From positions 1-23,096 of the forward strand of contig JAEWYV010000260.1 of the NCBI GenBank assembly GCA_023458615.1: DNA of 23,096 bases, given 5' to 3'. A model generated the notes under the pieces. The model did no database searches. It was not told where the DNA came from and saw nothing but the letters and a program-made list of their open reading frames with translations. The first letter of the stretch is position 1. Every line of letters begins with the position of its first letter. A program made the position numbers and the translations under genes. Positions 15,708 through 22,477 of this stretch are shown piece by piece. Source of the stretch: Bacillota bacterium. Its GTDB lineage: Bacteria; Bacillota; Clostridia; Christensenellales; CAG-138.

Positions 15708-15959
15708 TCAGTCAACCTGCTTGAGTGACACGATGCGAAGGCCGGAAACGTCCTTGCCCAGCACTTCCGCGATGCAGCTAGCCGCAACGGCAACCAGCTC
15801 GCCACGGTTGGTGATTGCGGGCGCGTTGGCGCTCACAGCAACTTCTTCCTCTTCGTCACCATACAGGGCGTCCTGCTTGGCACGAACGGCTTTGAGAATC
15901 AAGATCAGGGCGATGAGTCCGGCGAACACGCCTAAGACGATCCATAACGTCTTGTCCAT
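15708..15959 (-). CDS. OadG-like small membrane subunit of a sodium-pump decarboxylase
   Basis: An 83-residue protein with one N-terminal membrane helix (LWIVLGVFAGLIALILIL, residues 5-22), a charged, acidic linker (YGDEEEEVAV) and a C-terminal segment AVAASCIAEVLGKDVSGLRIVSL resembling the OadG cytosolic tail that contacts OadA. OadG-type subunits assemble and anchor the complex. The open frame extends 39 codons further upstream, but the ATG at 15959 is chosen because GGAGG stands 8 bases upstream and the protein then begins with its membrane helix. Small size and weak sequence conservation of the family limit certainty; context with the biotin carrier and OadA supports the call. Confidence 0.75.
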   Translation of the reverse strand: MDKTLWIVLGVFAGLIALILILKAVRAKQDALYGDEEEEVAVSANAPAITNRGELVAVAASCIAEVLGKDVSGLRIVSLKQVD

Positions 15960-15990
15960 TAATATTACCTCCGCTGTATTGCATTTATCC

Positions 15991-16006
15991 AGGATGAAAT
16001 CATCCT
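15991..16006. promoter_or_regulatory. Short perfect inverted repeat upstream of the OadG-like gene
   Basis: AGGATGA, two bases, TCATCCT form a 7-bp perfect inverted repeat about 20 bases upstream of the ribosome binding site of the OadG-like gene. It has a spacing more like a protein-binding operator than a stable hairpin. No clear promoter was found beside it. Confidence 0.3.
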
Positions 16007-16098
16007 TAAGGTACGATCTGAAAAAATCCGGTGCTTTTCTTGTCGATGTTCGGTCGGCATTATGGCCGAAGAACACGCTTGATCGATTGATACAATCT

Positions 16099-16818
16099 TT
16101 ATAGCCCCAGCGCCCGTTTAAGCGCCAGCAGTTCTTCTTCGCTTAGCCGCCTTGTTTCGCCGGGTTTGAGTTCTCCAATAGAGAGTGGCCCAAAGCGCTC
16201 CCGTTTGAGGCGCAGTGTCCTGTGTCCAACCGCCTCAAGCATCCGGCGGATCTGTCGGTTCTTTCCCTCATGAATGGTGATCAGAAAGGATGTGTCCCCC
16301 GTCTTGGTCGGGCGTATGTGGGTCAGCTTTGCCGGGGCGGTCATGCCGTCTTCCAGCGTAACACCATTGGTCAACGAAGCAATTTCCGAGGGCATCAGCT
16401 TTCCGTCGCAGATGGCATAATAGGTCTTCTCTACCGAAAATTTCGGATGAGTCATACGATGCGCCAACTCACCATCGTTTGTCATGAGTAACAGGCCTTC
16501 GGAATTGAGATCGAGTCGCCCGATGTTGTAGAGCCGCGCGGGAATATCCTTGACATATTCCTGCACCGTTTTTCTGCCTTGCGGGTCGTCGCTGGTGCTG
16601 ACCACGCCCTTAGGCTTATAGAGCATGATAGTGATCAGCTCCTCCGCTTGACGTACCGGTTTGCCATCGAGCAAAACCGTATCGGTCTCGGGGTCAACGC
16701 TCATTCCCAGCGTTGCAGTGGTGCCATTGACACTGACACGCCCCGCCGTGATGAGTTCTTCGCTCGCGCGCCGGGAGGCGACTCCGGATTCCGCCAGATA
16801 TTTTTGCAGACGCAGCAT
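16099..16818 (-). CDS. rluB: Pseudouridine synthase, RsuA/RluB/RluE/RluF family
   Basis: A 239-residue rRNA pseudouridine synthase. The N-terminal S4 RNA-binding domain (LRLQKYLAESGVASRRASEELI, split, through VSVNG) is followed by the catalytic domain with the GRLDLNSEGLLLMTNDG motif containing the active-site Asp (GRLD). Later family motifs are HPKFSVEKTY and GKNRQIRRMLEAVGH. The start is placed at ATG 16818 because AGAAGGA lies 10 bases upstream and the protein then begins at the S4 domain. The frame is open to an ATG at 16893 near the predicted transcription start. RluB (23S U2605) is the usual Firmicute assignment; the exact target is not readable. Confidence 0.88.
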   Translation of the reverse strand: MLRLQKYLAESGVASRRASEELITAGRVSVNGTTATLGMSVDPETDTVLLDGKPVRQAEELITIMLYKPKGVVSTSDDPQGRKTVQEYVKDIPARLYNIGRLDLNSEGLLLMTNDGELAHRMTHPKFSVEKTYYAICDGKLMPSEIASLTNGVTLEDGMTAPAKLTHIRPTKTGDTSFLITIHEGKNRQIRRMLEAVGHRTLRLKRERFGPLSIGELKPGETRRLSEEELLALKRALGL

Positions 16819-16907
16819 GTCGGCGTATTCCTTCTCTCGCATACGGTTGTTCAGGTTCTGTCTTGCAGGTGATTTGGTGAATAGCATCGCCATATGTCAC
16901 CAAATAT

Positions 16908-16937
16908 AGTATAGCGGAATCGTCTATTGCTATTCAA
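16908..16937 (-). promoter_or_regulatory. Promoter for the pseudouridine synthase gene
   Basis: On the minus strand TTGAAT (-35, 16937-16932) and TATACT (-10, 16913-16908, 5/6) are separated by 18 bases. The predicted start is near 16901, giving a leader of about 83 bases to the preferred ATG. Confidence 0.6.
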
Positions 16938-17073
16938 CTGATTTTTTACTTTTTTGACATATTTTTTGTCGAACCCCATGAAATAACTGCCTTGCTTTCA
17001 TAGTTTACCCATATAAATCCACCTGTGAGACGCGTCCGGCGGCAGGAACGGCGGCGAAAATAGGCAATGAAAA

Positions 17074-17098
17074 GCCGCCGAACCCACAATCCGGCGGT
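17074..17098 (-). terminator. Terminator of the exporter-RNase-HEAT-glycosyltransferase operon
   Basis: On the minus strand CCGCCG and CGGCGG form a 6-bp GC stem with an 11-base loop, followed by CTTTTC, starting about 24 bases after the glycosyltransferase stop. Short but GC-pure stem with a modest T-run; a plausible intrinsic terminator. Confidence 0.6.
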
Positions 17099-17120
17099 TT
17101 AAAAGCAAACCAAGCGTTCT

Positions 17121-18437
17121 TCATTTACCGTGCGACAACAGTTTTGCCAGCGTGACACGAGGACGATAATAACAGTTTTCCAAAATCGAGAGCGCATAGC
17201 GTTTGAGCAAGAGCCCAGTATCCGTCTGACGCTGAAACGCGCTTTCCTCCAGCAGCACAGACGCCAGCGACTGTAAGGAGCCCATCAAAATGGAGAGCCC
17301 CAGATAGGACACAAACAGCATTGGCGGAACTGCCCCCAACAGAGCGGAAAGCGCAACCACCAAAGCACCGATCCATTCGATCCTTGGCCATCCTGTCTCC
17401 GCGAAACGCGTGTAGGAGAGTGCCTGTATGGATCGATTCTGCGATCTATGCTGCATTAGCACGGAACGCATGGTGGCCTGCTCGCGGCGCCTCTTGTCGC
17501 AAACCGCTTTCATTCTCCGCTGCGGCATTTGGTAACACACTGCTTCCGGCATCAATGGGGCGCTGTAGGTGCGCTTGTCCCGTTGAAACCGGGCATGTAG
17601 GCGTAAGAGAAGATCCGCGATCTCACCCGTCGTTGCGGCAGAAAACCCGCCGGATTCCTGAATCGCGCTTTTGAGAAAAGCGGCAAATGTTGCCTGCAGC
17701 GGCAGATAGAGACCGAGCGTTTCATATCCGCGCCGATGGGTATAAAGCATTCTCAATCGCTCAATTCCCTGCAATTCGCCCAGAACAGGCAATTTTCCTT
17801 CGCCTTGTATCGCTGTTCCAACGCGTGGAAAAGATCCGATGAACACACAGTTCGGGTCCCCAACAAAGGCATATATCGCCTTAAGTAACGCATCCTTCGA
17901 AAGCCGCAGATCCGGATCGGATACCGCGATGATCGGATACGACGAAACGTTGACCCCGGCATTCAACGCGTCCGCGCGGGAAGCGGCTGCTTGGTCAAGC
18001 ACAATCAAGCGAACATCGTCTGCCGAGCGGTAAACACCACGTATCTCGCTGGATTGGAGCGTCTTCTTATAGGGCTGATGGAATGGCAGCAGGTGGTAAG
18101 CCTTTTTCAAGCTGTCCCAAATCTGTTTTTGCTCACTATTTGCTACAACAATCAGCTCATATTGCTTAAACTCCAGCGCGAGTAGGTTTTGAACACTTGC
18201 GGATAGATCTGCGTCCATCCCCACGGCGGGTAAAATCAGCGAAACCGGCATCATATGCTCGGAATCCTGAAACCTGCGGTAATCGACCGCGCGGAGGGAG
18301 CGCACATGCTTGCGGATCACGCGTGCTGATTGCGTCAATTCCGCAATACGAAACGCCCCACCAATAAACATGAGTGCCAGAAATAGGTAGCTAAACACCG
18401 GCAAGAATCGATTTGCAATTGTTATCATCTGCTCCAA
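17121..18437 (-). CDS. Membrane glycosyltransferase family 2-like protein with degenerate catalytic motifs
   Basis: A 438-residue protein with an N-terminal membrane helix (about 11-30), a GT-A fold domain, and two C-terminal membrane helices (about 354-372 and 376-396). GT2 landmarks are VSLILPAVG (65-73), SRADALNAG (153-161, where processive enzymes have a GKAxALN-type motif), the metal-binding DPD (174-176) and GGF (263-265). The acceptor-side motifs are altered: the usual E-D pair reads TGEIAD (270-275), and the QxxRW motif reads KRRREQ (315-320). It may therefore be inactive or use a changed mechanism. The start is a TTG at 18437 directly after the HEAT gene stop, with GGGGAGG 8 bases upstream. 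The product and acceptor are unknown. Confidence 0.75.
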   Translation of the reverse strand: MEQMITIANRFLPVFSYLFLALMFIGGAFRIAELTQSARVIRKHVRSLRAVDYRRFQDSEHMMPVSLILPAVGMDADLSASVQNLLALEFKQYELIVVANSEQKQIWDSLKKAYHLLPFHQPYKKTLQSSEIRGVYRSADDVRLIVLDQAAASRADALNAGVNVSSYPIIAVSDPDLRLSKDALLKAIYAFVGDPNCVFIGSFPRVGTAIQGEGKLPVLGELQGIERLRMLYTHRRGYETLGLYLPLQATFAAFLKSAIQESGGFSAATTGEIADLLLRLHARFQRDKRTYSAPLMPEAVCYQMPQRRMKAVCDKRRREQATMRSVLMQHRSQNRSIQALSYTRFAETGWPRIEWIGALVVALSALLGAVPPMLFVSYLGLSILMGSLQSLASVLLEESAFQRQTDTGLLLKRYALSILENCYYRPRVTLAKLLSHGK

Positions 18438-19541
18438 TTACGCCGCCTCCCCTCTCTTGAGCGCCGCCTGATCAAAGGCAAAGCGCAGCATCTCACGGGC
18501 GAACCGATCATCCGTCTGTTCCACCATCTGGGTGAGCTCCTGCGTCTCTTCCCCGCTTGCGAGCGTTTCCGCCGCACGATAACGCACCCACCACTCCTTA
18601 TCGCAGAGCAGTTTTACCAATGTTTCACGGTTTTCCGCCGCGCCAAACGCACCAAGGGCTGTTGCCACCACGGCGCGCATCTCCCAGCGTGGGTCGTTCG
18701 CACTCGCGACGAGATGCTCATAGGCCGGAAGATAATGAATCTGACCCAATGAGCGAGCAGCGTCGATGCGCGTGTTGATGTGCCCATGAATCAGATGCGG
18801 CAACACCAGATCGCCAAGATCGCTAAACCGCTGTTCGCCGATGGTCTTGATACAGGTACGCCGGATATACGGGTCGGAAGCAGTGGTCATGAGTTTTTTG
18901 CTCAGGCGCTTCAAATCGCCCGAATAGATTGAGAATATCTCCTCCAGTGTGCGAAAAGAGAGCAGGGACGCAATGGTATGATCGCGGCACAGCGCAATGA
19001 TATCCCGCTCCGCGCCGAGCATGCAGAGCGTCAGCATGCCGATGTGCTGCATCTGCGCGGTTGTCTTATAATAGTAGATCTGCGTGACCACGTCCGGCGT
19101 ATAGCTCTGCAACCGCAACGCACCGACGAGCTTGACCACAAGCGCGGTCGCTTCCTCGTCTGCCCCCTCCAGCAGTTTGCGCAGGTATTCGCCGTACCAT
19201 TCGCCGCCTGCTTCCTGCCGCAGTTTTTCCAGCGCTGCGCCGGAGAGTTCCTCCGCAGTCTCCGCCATGACGACGAGACCGCGCGTAGAGCGAATCCCGC
19301 GGATTTCCGCAAGCGCATTCAGTGCGCCCTTTGGGTCAACCATCTCATAGATTCTGTTTTTGATGCGCTTGGACTCCGCCGCGCCGGAAATGAAGCAAAG
19401 CAGTTGCTCCCGCATCTTCTGTACCCGTCGGTTGTTCACCGCGCGCGTCAGGTGCAGTAGCAGCAGCATCAGTCCGCAAAGCACAAGTAAGCCAGCCAGC
19501 GCCAGCATCAGCCCGTTGAGAAGCCCCTGAACAAAATCCAA
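18438..19541 (-). CDS. Membrane-anchored HEAT-repeat protein
   Basis: A 367-residue protein with one N-terminal membrane helix (GLLNGLMLALAGLLVLCGLM, about residues 6-25) followed by a cytosolic-type basic stretch (NNRRVQKMR) and alpha-helical repeats. C-terminal HEAT-like repeats are clear: RRTCIKTIGEQRFSD, RIDAARSLGQIHYLPAYEHL, RWEMRAVVATALGAFG and WWVRYRAAETLASG. The start is a TTG at 19541 with AAGGGGGAGG 6 bases upstream; an upstream TTG at 19571 has no site. It ends immediately before the glycosyltransferase start, so the two are translationally linked and probably form a membrane complex. HEAT repeats act as protein-binding scaffolds; no enzyme function is visible. Confidence 0.8.
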   Translation of the reverse strand: MDFVQGLLNGLMLALAGLLVLCGLMLLLLHLTRAVNNRRVQKMREQLLCFISGAAESKRIKNRIYEMVDPKGALNALAEIRGIRSTRGLVVMAETAEELSGAALEKLRQEAGGEWYGEYLRKLLEGADEEATALVVKLVGALRLQSYTPDVVTQIYYYKTTAQMQHIGMLTLCMLGAERDIIALCRDHTIASLLSFRTLEEIFSIYSGDLKRLSKKLMTTASDPYIRRTCIKTIGEQRFSDLGDLVLPHLIHGHINTRIDAARSLGQIHYLPAYEHLVASANDPRWEMRAVVATALGAFGAAENRETLVKLLCDKEWWVRYRAAETLASGEETQELTQMVEQTDDRFAREMLRFAFDQAALKRGEAA

Positions 19542-19558
19542 TGACACCCTCCCCCTTC

Positions 19559-19580
19559 GCGATTCGATCAAACGAATCGC
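19559..19580 (-). promoter_or_regulatory. Perfect hairpin abutting the HEAT-gene ribosome binding site
   Basis: An 8-bp perfect inverted repeat (GCGATTCG at 19559-19566, CGAATCGC at 19573-19580, loop 6) lies in the barstar-HEAT gap, four bases before the AAGGGGGAGG site. There is no T-run after it, so it is not a standard terminator. It may separate expression of the RNase pair from the HEAT/glycosyltransferase pair, or be a protein-binding site. Confidence 0.5.
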
Positions 19581-19631
19581 ACTATGGTTCGTAATACTTC
19601 CTAAGTCCTTAACGAATTCAGCTTCTCTTTC

Positions 19632-19919
19632 TTAAAATCGTTCTCGAAACGATAATTGCAGATTCAAATTTTCCTCTGCCGCGTGCTCCAATACATCCAG
19701 AATCTTCGTTCCATAATCGCCAAGCGTTTCCTTTAAATGAGGCGCAAATCGAACCGTGATTCTTGTTGGGTGATTGATTTCGCCGAGGCAGTCGTTCAGT
19801 GCGTCCAGATTATTGCCATACCACTCCGGCAGGCGAAGACGCGCCTTGATATGGGCATGCGCAAGCTCGCGCGTGCTCATCCGCCGTGCGTTCAGGGTCA
19901 GTCTTCGTTCGCGTTCCAT
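19632..19919 (-). CDS. Barstar-family RNase inhibitor
   Basis: A 95-residue protein with the barstar signature LPEWYGNNLDALNDCL (residues 30-45). Barstar is a cytosolic inhibitor that plugs the active site of barnase with an acidic helix. By eye alignment the two key aspartates are kept (Asp39 and Asp43, equal to barstar Asp35 and Asp39), while Trp38 is Asn42, Tyr29 is Trp33, and the region of Glu76 reads LEHAAEEN. Length (95 versus 89-90) is normal. The ATG at 19919 lies 21 bases after the stop of the barnase-like gene, so the pair is co-expressed as toxin then inhibitor. It has no signal peptide, fitting a cytosolic protective role. Confidence 0.9.
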   Translation of the reverse strand: MERERRLTLNARRMSTRELAHAHIKARLRLPEWYGNNLDALNDCLGEINHPTRITVRFAPHLKETLGDYGTKILDVLEHAAEENLNLQLSFRERF

Positions 19920-19940
19920 ATCTTCTCTTCTCCCGTCCGC

Positions 19941-20513
19941 TTACGGCTCACCATAGAGCAGGGTAAACGACTCGTAGTGATCATCCGAATAGTAGATTAA
20001 GCCATCGTCGGAAAATACGATTCGCTTTGCCCCTCTGGAGTCGCGGTGCAGTGTGTCAATGTCGCATTCATAATAGTCCCGCCCGCGCTCTTCCGGCAGC
20101 AACCCCTCGTTGTTGCCAAAATGGTCGCCGCCGATGCACTTGCCATAGTCATAATCATCCAGGCCGCCGCCACTCCAACCGAGGGCGCGTGCTTCGCTCT
20201 TGGTGATGAAGTTCTCCGGCAGATGCCCGTAGGTATACAGATAAAGGCTGACATCTTCCTTGGAGGAATACGTGCCGCTTTCATCAATCGTCGCAGTCTC
20301 GGGTTCAGCCGTTGCTTCCTGCTTTGGTGTTGCCGTCGGTTGCTCCGTCGCTTGTGGTGTATTGTCCACAGCGTCATCCAATAAGGCAAGCCCGCTTCCC
20401 ATTTGCTGGGGCTGTGTTGCGTTTTCGGCAGGCGCCGCCTGCTGCCGCGCAAGCCAGAGAGATGCCAAAACTGCTAGAACAACAATGATGATCGCAAGGG
20501 TACGTTTCTTCAC
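19941..20513 (-). CDS. Barnase-family ribonuclease with N-terminal signal peptide or anchor
   Basis: A 190-residue protein: a KKR start and hydrophobic segment (6-22), a Pro/Thr/Ala/Glu-rich linker of about 55 residues (25-80), and a C-terminal barnase-like domain (84-188). Domain motifs are YGHLPENFITKSEARALGW, the GGDHFGNNEGLLP loop, and DDHYESFTLLY. By eye the catalytic residues of barnase are kept: Lys105 (K27), Glu149 (E73), Arg160 (R83), Arg164 (R87) and His179 (H102). Arg59 is replaced by Asn135. The enzyme should be a guanyl-preferring, metal-independent RNase exported or displayed outside the membrane. The start is a GTG at 20513 with AAAGGAA 8 bases upstream; a TTG at 20564 overlapping the exporter stop would spoil the signal peptide. 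Confidence 0.9.
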   Translation of the reverse strand: MKKRTLAIIIVVLAVLASLWLARQQAAPAENATQPQQMGSGLALLDDAVDNTPQATEQPTATPKQEATAEPETATIDESGTYSSKEDVSLYLYTYGHLPENFITKSEARALGWSGGGLDDYDYGKCIGGDHFGNNEGLLPEERGRDYYECDIDTLHRDSRGAKRIVFSDDGLIYYSDDHYESFTLLYGEP

Positions 20514-20552
20514 GCGTATGTTTCCTTTCGGATGCTGTAGTCTTTTGTTTGG

Positions 20553-20564
20553 TTGACTAGTCAA
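20553..20564. repeat. Perfect 12-bp palindrome at the end of the exporter gene
   Basis: TTGACTAGTCAA is a perfect 12-bp palindrome that overlaps the exporter stop codon, about 40 bases upstream of the barnase-like start. Its size and symmetry are operator-like, but part of it is coding sequence, and chance cannot be excluded. Confidence 0.3.
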
Positions 20565-22293
20565 TCATAGCGGCTTGGTAGAGGTTTTGATACAATCCAC
20601 CAGCCTGCAACAATTCCTCGTGCGTGCCACGCTCGCGAATGCCCTGTTCGTCCAGCACGACGATTTCATCCGCATGCTTGACCGTTGAGAGCCGATGCGC
20701 GATGACCAGCGTAGTGCGTCCGCGGGAGAGTTCTTCAAACGAATGCTGAATGTCATGCTCGGTAAGCGTGTCCAGCGCGCTGGTCGCCTCATCCAAAATG
20801 AGGATCGGCGGGTTCTTGAGGAACAACCGCGCAATCGAGATGCGCTGTTTCTGTCCGCCGGAGAGGGTTAAACCGCGTTCGCCGACCTGCGTTTCGTAGC
20901 CATCAGAAAACTGCATGATCTCATCATGAATATGCGCGCGTACCGCCGCATCAATGACCTCTTCATCCGTTGCGTCGATTCGGCCATAGCGGATGTTTTC
21001 CATTACGCTGCTGGCAAAGAGAAAGACATCCTGCTGCACGATGCCAACATTTTGGCGAAGTGAACGGAGCGTGATGTCCCGTGTGTCCACCCCGTCAATG
21101 GTGATCGTTCCGCTGCTTTGCTCATAGAAACGCGGAATCAAATGGCAAAGCGTCGTCTTACCGCCGCCGCTTGGGCCAACCAGCGCAAGCGTTTTCCCGG
21201 CGGGAATGTCGAGGCTGATGTGTGATAGTACGCTCCTGCCATCCTCGTAGGAGAAGGTGACATCTTGAAAGCAGATATCTCCGCGAACCGGGCGAAGCGG
21301 CTTTGCGTTTGGCCGATCTTTGATCTCCGGCTCGATATCCATGATTTCGCAAAACCGCGTAAACCCTGCCATACCGAGGATATACACCTCGGCAAATGCC
21401 GCAAGCCGCTTCAGCGGCTGGATGAAAGCCGCGATATAGAGCGTGAATGTCACGAGTAAAATCGGGTCCATGCTGCTCTTATAGATCAGATATCCACCAA
21501 GCGACAGTACAACAAGGTTAAACATGGCGATGAAGAACTCCATACCCGTGTTGAAGTATGCCATATATTTATAGAAGTTATCCTTGGCGTGAACAAACTT
21601 TTTGTTGCCTTCGTCAAACTTCTCCCGTTCGTGCTCCTCATTGGTAAATGCCTTTGCCACACGAGCGCCGGAGATGGAGGATTCGATATTGGCGTTGATC
21701 TCCGAAACCCGTTCCTTCACCTTCAGCGAGGCATTTCGCATGTAGACACGCAGTTTGATAACATAATAGATCGCAACTGGCACGATGCACAGGAGCGCAA
21801 GCGACAGCCGCCAGTCCACAAAGAACATTGCGATAAACGCGCCGATCACCGTTGCGCCGGAGATGAGGACATCCTCGGGACCGTGATGCGCAAGTTCCGT
21901 GATGTCAAACAGATCCGTGGTCACGCGGCTCATAAGTTTGCCCGTGCGCACCTTGTCGTAAAAGCTGAAGGAGAGCTCCTGAATGTGTGAGAAGATATCC
22001 CTGCGGATATCCGCCTCCATGCGGATTCCGAGCACGTGTCCCCAATAGTTGATGACAAAGAGCAACACCGCGCGAACAACATACGCACCAAAGGCGATGA
22101 TGATCAGGCTGACAAACACCCGAAGCAGCGCGGAATTCACCGCCATCTGCGGCAGGAGTGTACGCAAAATATACTGCGTTAACAGCGGATAGGCAACGTC
22201 AATCGCCGAGACAAGCAACGCGCAACTTAAGTCGAGAATCAAAAGACCTTTATGCGGTTTATAATACGCCAAAAATCGTTTCAGTTTATTCAT
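20557..22293 (-). CDS. Half-size ABC exporter (fused membrane and ATPase domains)
   Basis: A 578-residue ABC transporter of the lipid/multidrug exporter (MsbA/LmrA/BmrA) type, which works as a dimer. The membrane domain (about 1-320) has six predicted helices. The ATPase domain shows Walker A GPSGGGKTT (373-381), Q-loop Gln420, signature LSGGQ (477-481), Walker B ILILDE (497-502) and the switch His533 (IAHRLST). All catalytic motifs are intact. The ATG at 22293 has no clear ribosome binding site. A promoter places the transcript start at or next to the ATG, so the message may be leaderless. It heads the probable operon with the RNase, inhibitor, HEAT and glycosyltransferase genes; the substrate is unknown. 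Confidence 0.92.
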   Translation of the reverse strand: MNKLKRFLAYYKPHKGLLILDLSCALLVSAIDVAYPLLTQYILRTLLPQMAVNSALLRVFVSLIIIAFGAYVVRAVLLFVINYWGHVLGIRMEADIRRDIFSHIQELSFSFYDKVRTGKLMSRVTTDLFDITELAHHGPEDVLISGATVIGAFIAMFFVDWRLSLALLCIVPVAIYYVIKLRVYMRNASLKVKERVSEINANIESSISGARVAKAFTNEEHEREKFDEGNKKFVHAKDNFYKYMAYFNTGMEFFIAMFNLVVLSLGGYLIYKSSMDPILLVTFTLYIAAFIQPLKRLAAFAEVYILGMAGFTRFCEIMDIEPEIKDRPNAKPLRPVRGDICFQDVTFSYEDGRSVLSHISLDIPAGKTLALVGPSGGGKTTLCHLIPRFYEQSSGTITIDGVDTRDITLRSLRQNVGIVQQDVFLFASSVMENIRYGRIDATDEEVIDAAVRAHIHDEIMQFSDGYETQVGERGLTLSGGQKQRISIARLFLKNPPILILDEATSALDTLTEHDIQHSFEELSRGRTTLVIAHRLSTVKHADEIVVLDEQGIRERGTHEELLQAGGLYQNLYQAAMID

Positions 22294-22299
22294 GCGACT

Positions 22300-22328
22300 A
22301 TCTTAGCAGAATTGCAGGGTAATATCAA
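22300..22328 (-). promoter_or_regulatory. Promoter of the ABC exporter operon
   Basis: On the minus strand TTGATA (-35, 22328-22323, 5/6) and TAAGAT (-10, 22305-22300, 4/6) are separated by 17 bases. The expected start at about 22293 coincides with the exporter ATG, which implies a leaderless or nearly leaderless mRNA. Confidence 0.5.
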
Positions 22329-22441
22329 TTGCGCTTGGTAATCAAGGCACGCTGAACAGCCGGAAGCGATGTTTTCCCGTTCCTTCTCCGTCGAAGACAT
22401 ACTTCGTCCGCATATCTTCACGCAATCATTTCGTTTTCACA

Positions 22442-22470
22442 TTGAACTATAGTCGCACTTGCGCTACTCT
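22442..22470 (+). promoter_or_regulatory. Candidate promoter of the DNA glycosylase gene
   Basis: TTGAAC (22442-22447) and TACTCT (22465-22470) are separated by 17 bases. The -10 matches only at the three most conserved positions. The predicted start falls at the glycosylase ATG, where the only purine-rich site (GGAG) is a single base away. Confidence 0.3.
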
Positions 22471-22477
22471 ATGGAGT

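Noticed and set aside
16050..16071. A hairpin between the pseudouridine synthase and OadG-like genes as a terminator
   Set aside because: On the transcribed minus strand the stem has a C-A mismatch and no T-run follows.
16819..16893. A 25-residue N-terminal extension of the pseudouridine synthase
   Set aside because: The ATG lies about 8 bases from the predicted transcription start and the S4 domain begins at the internal ATG with a ribosome binding site. It is not fully excluded.
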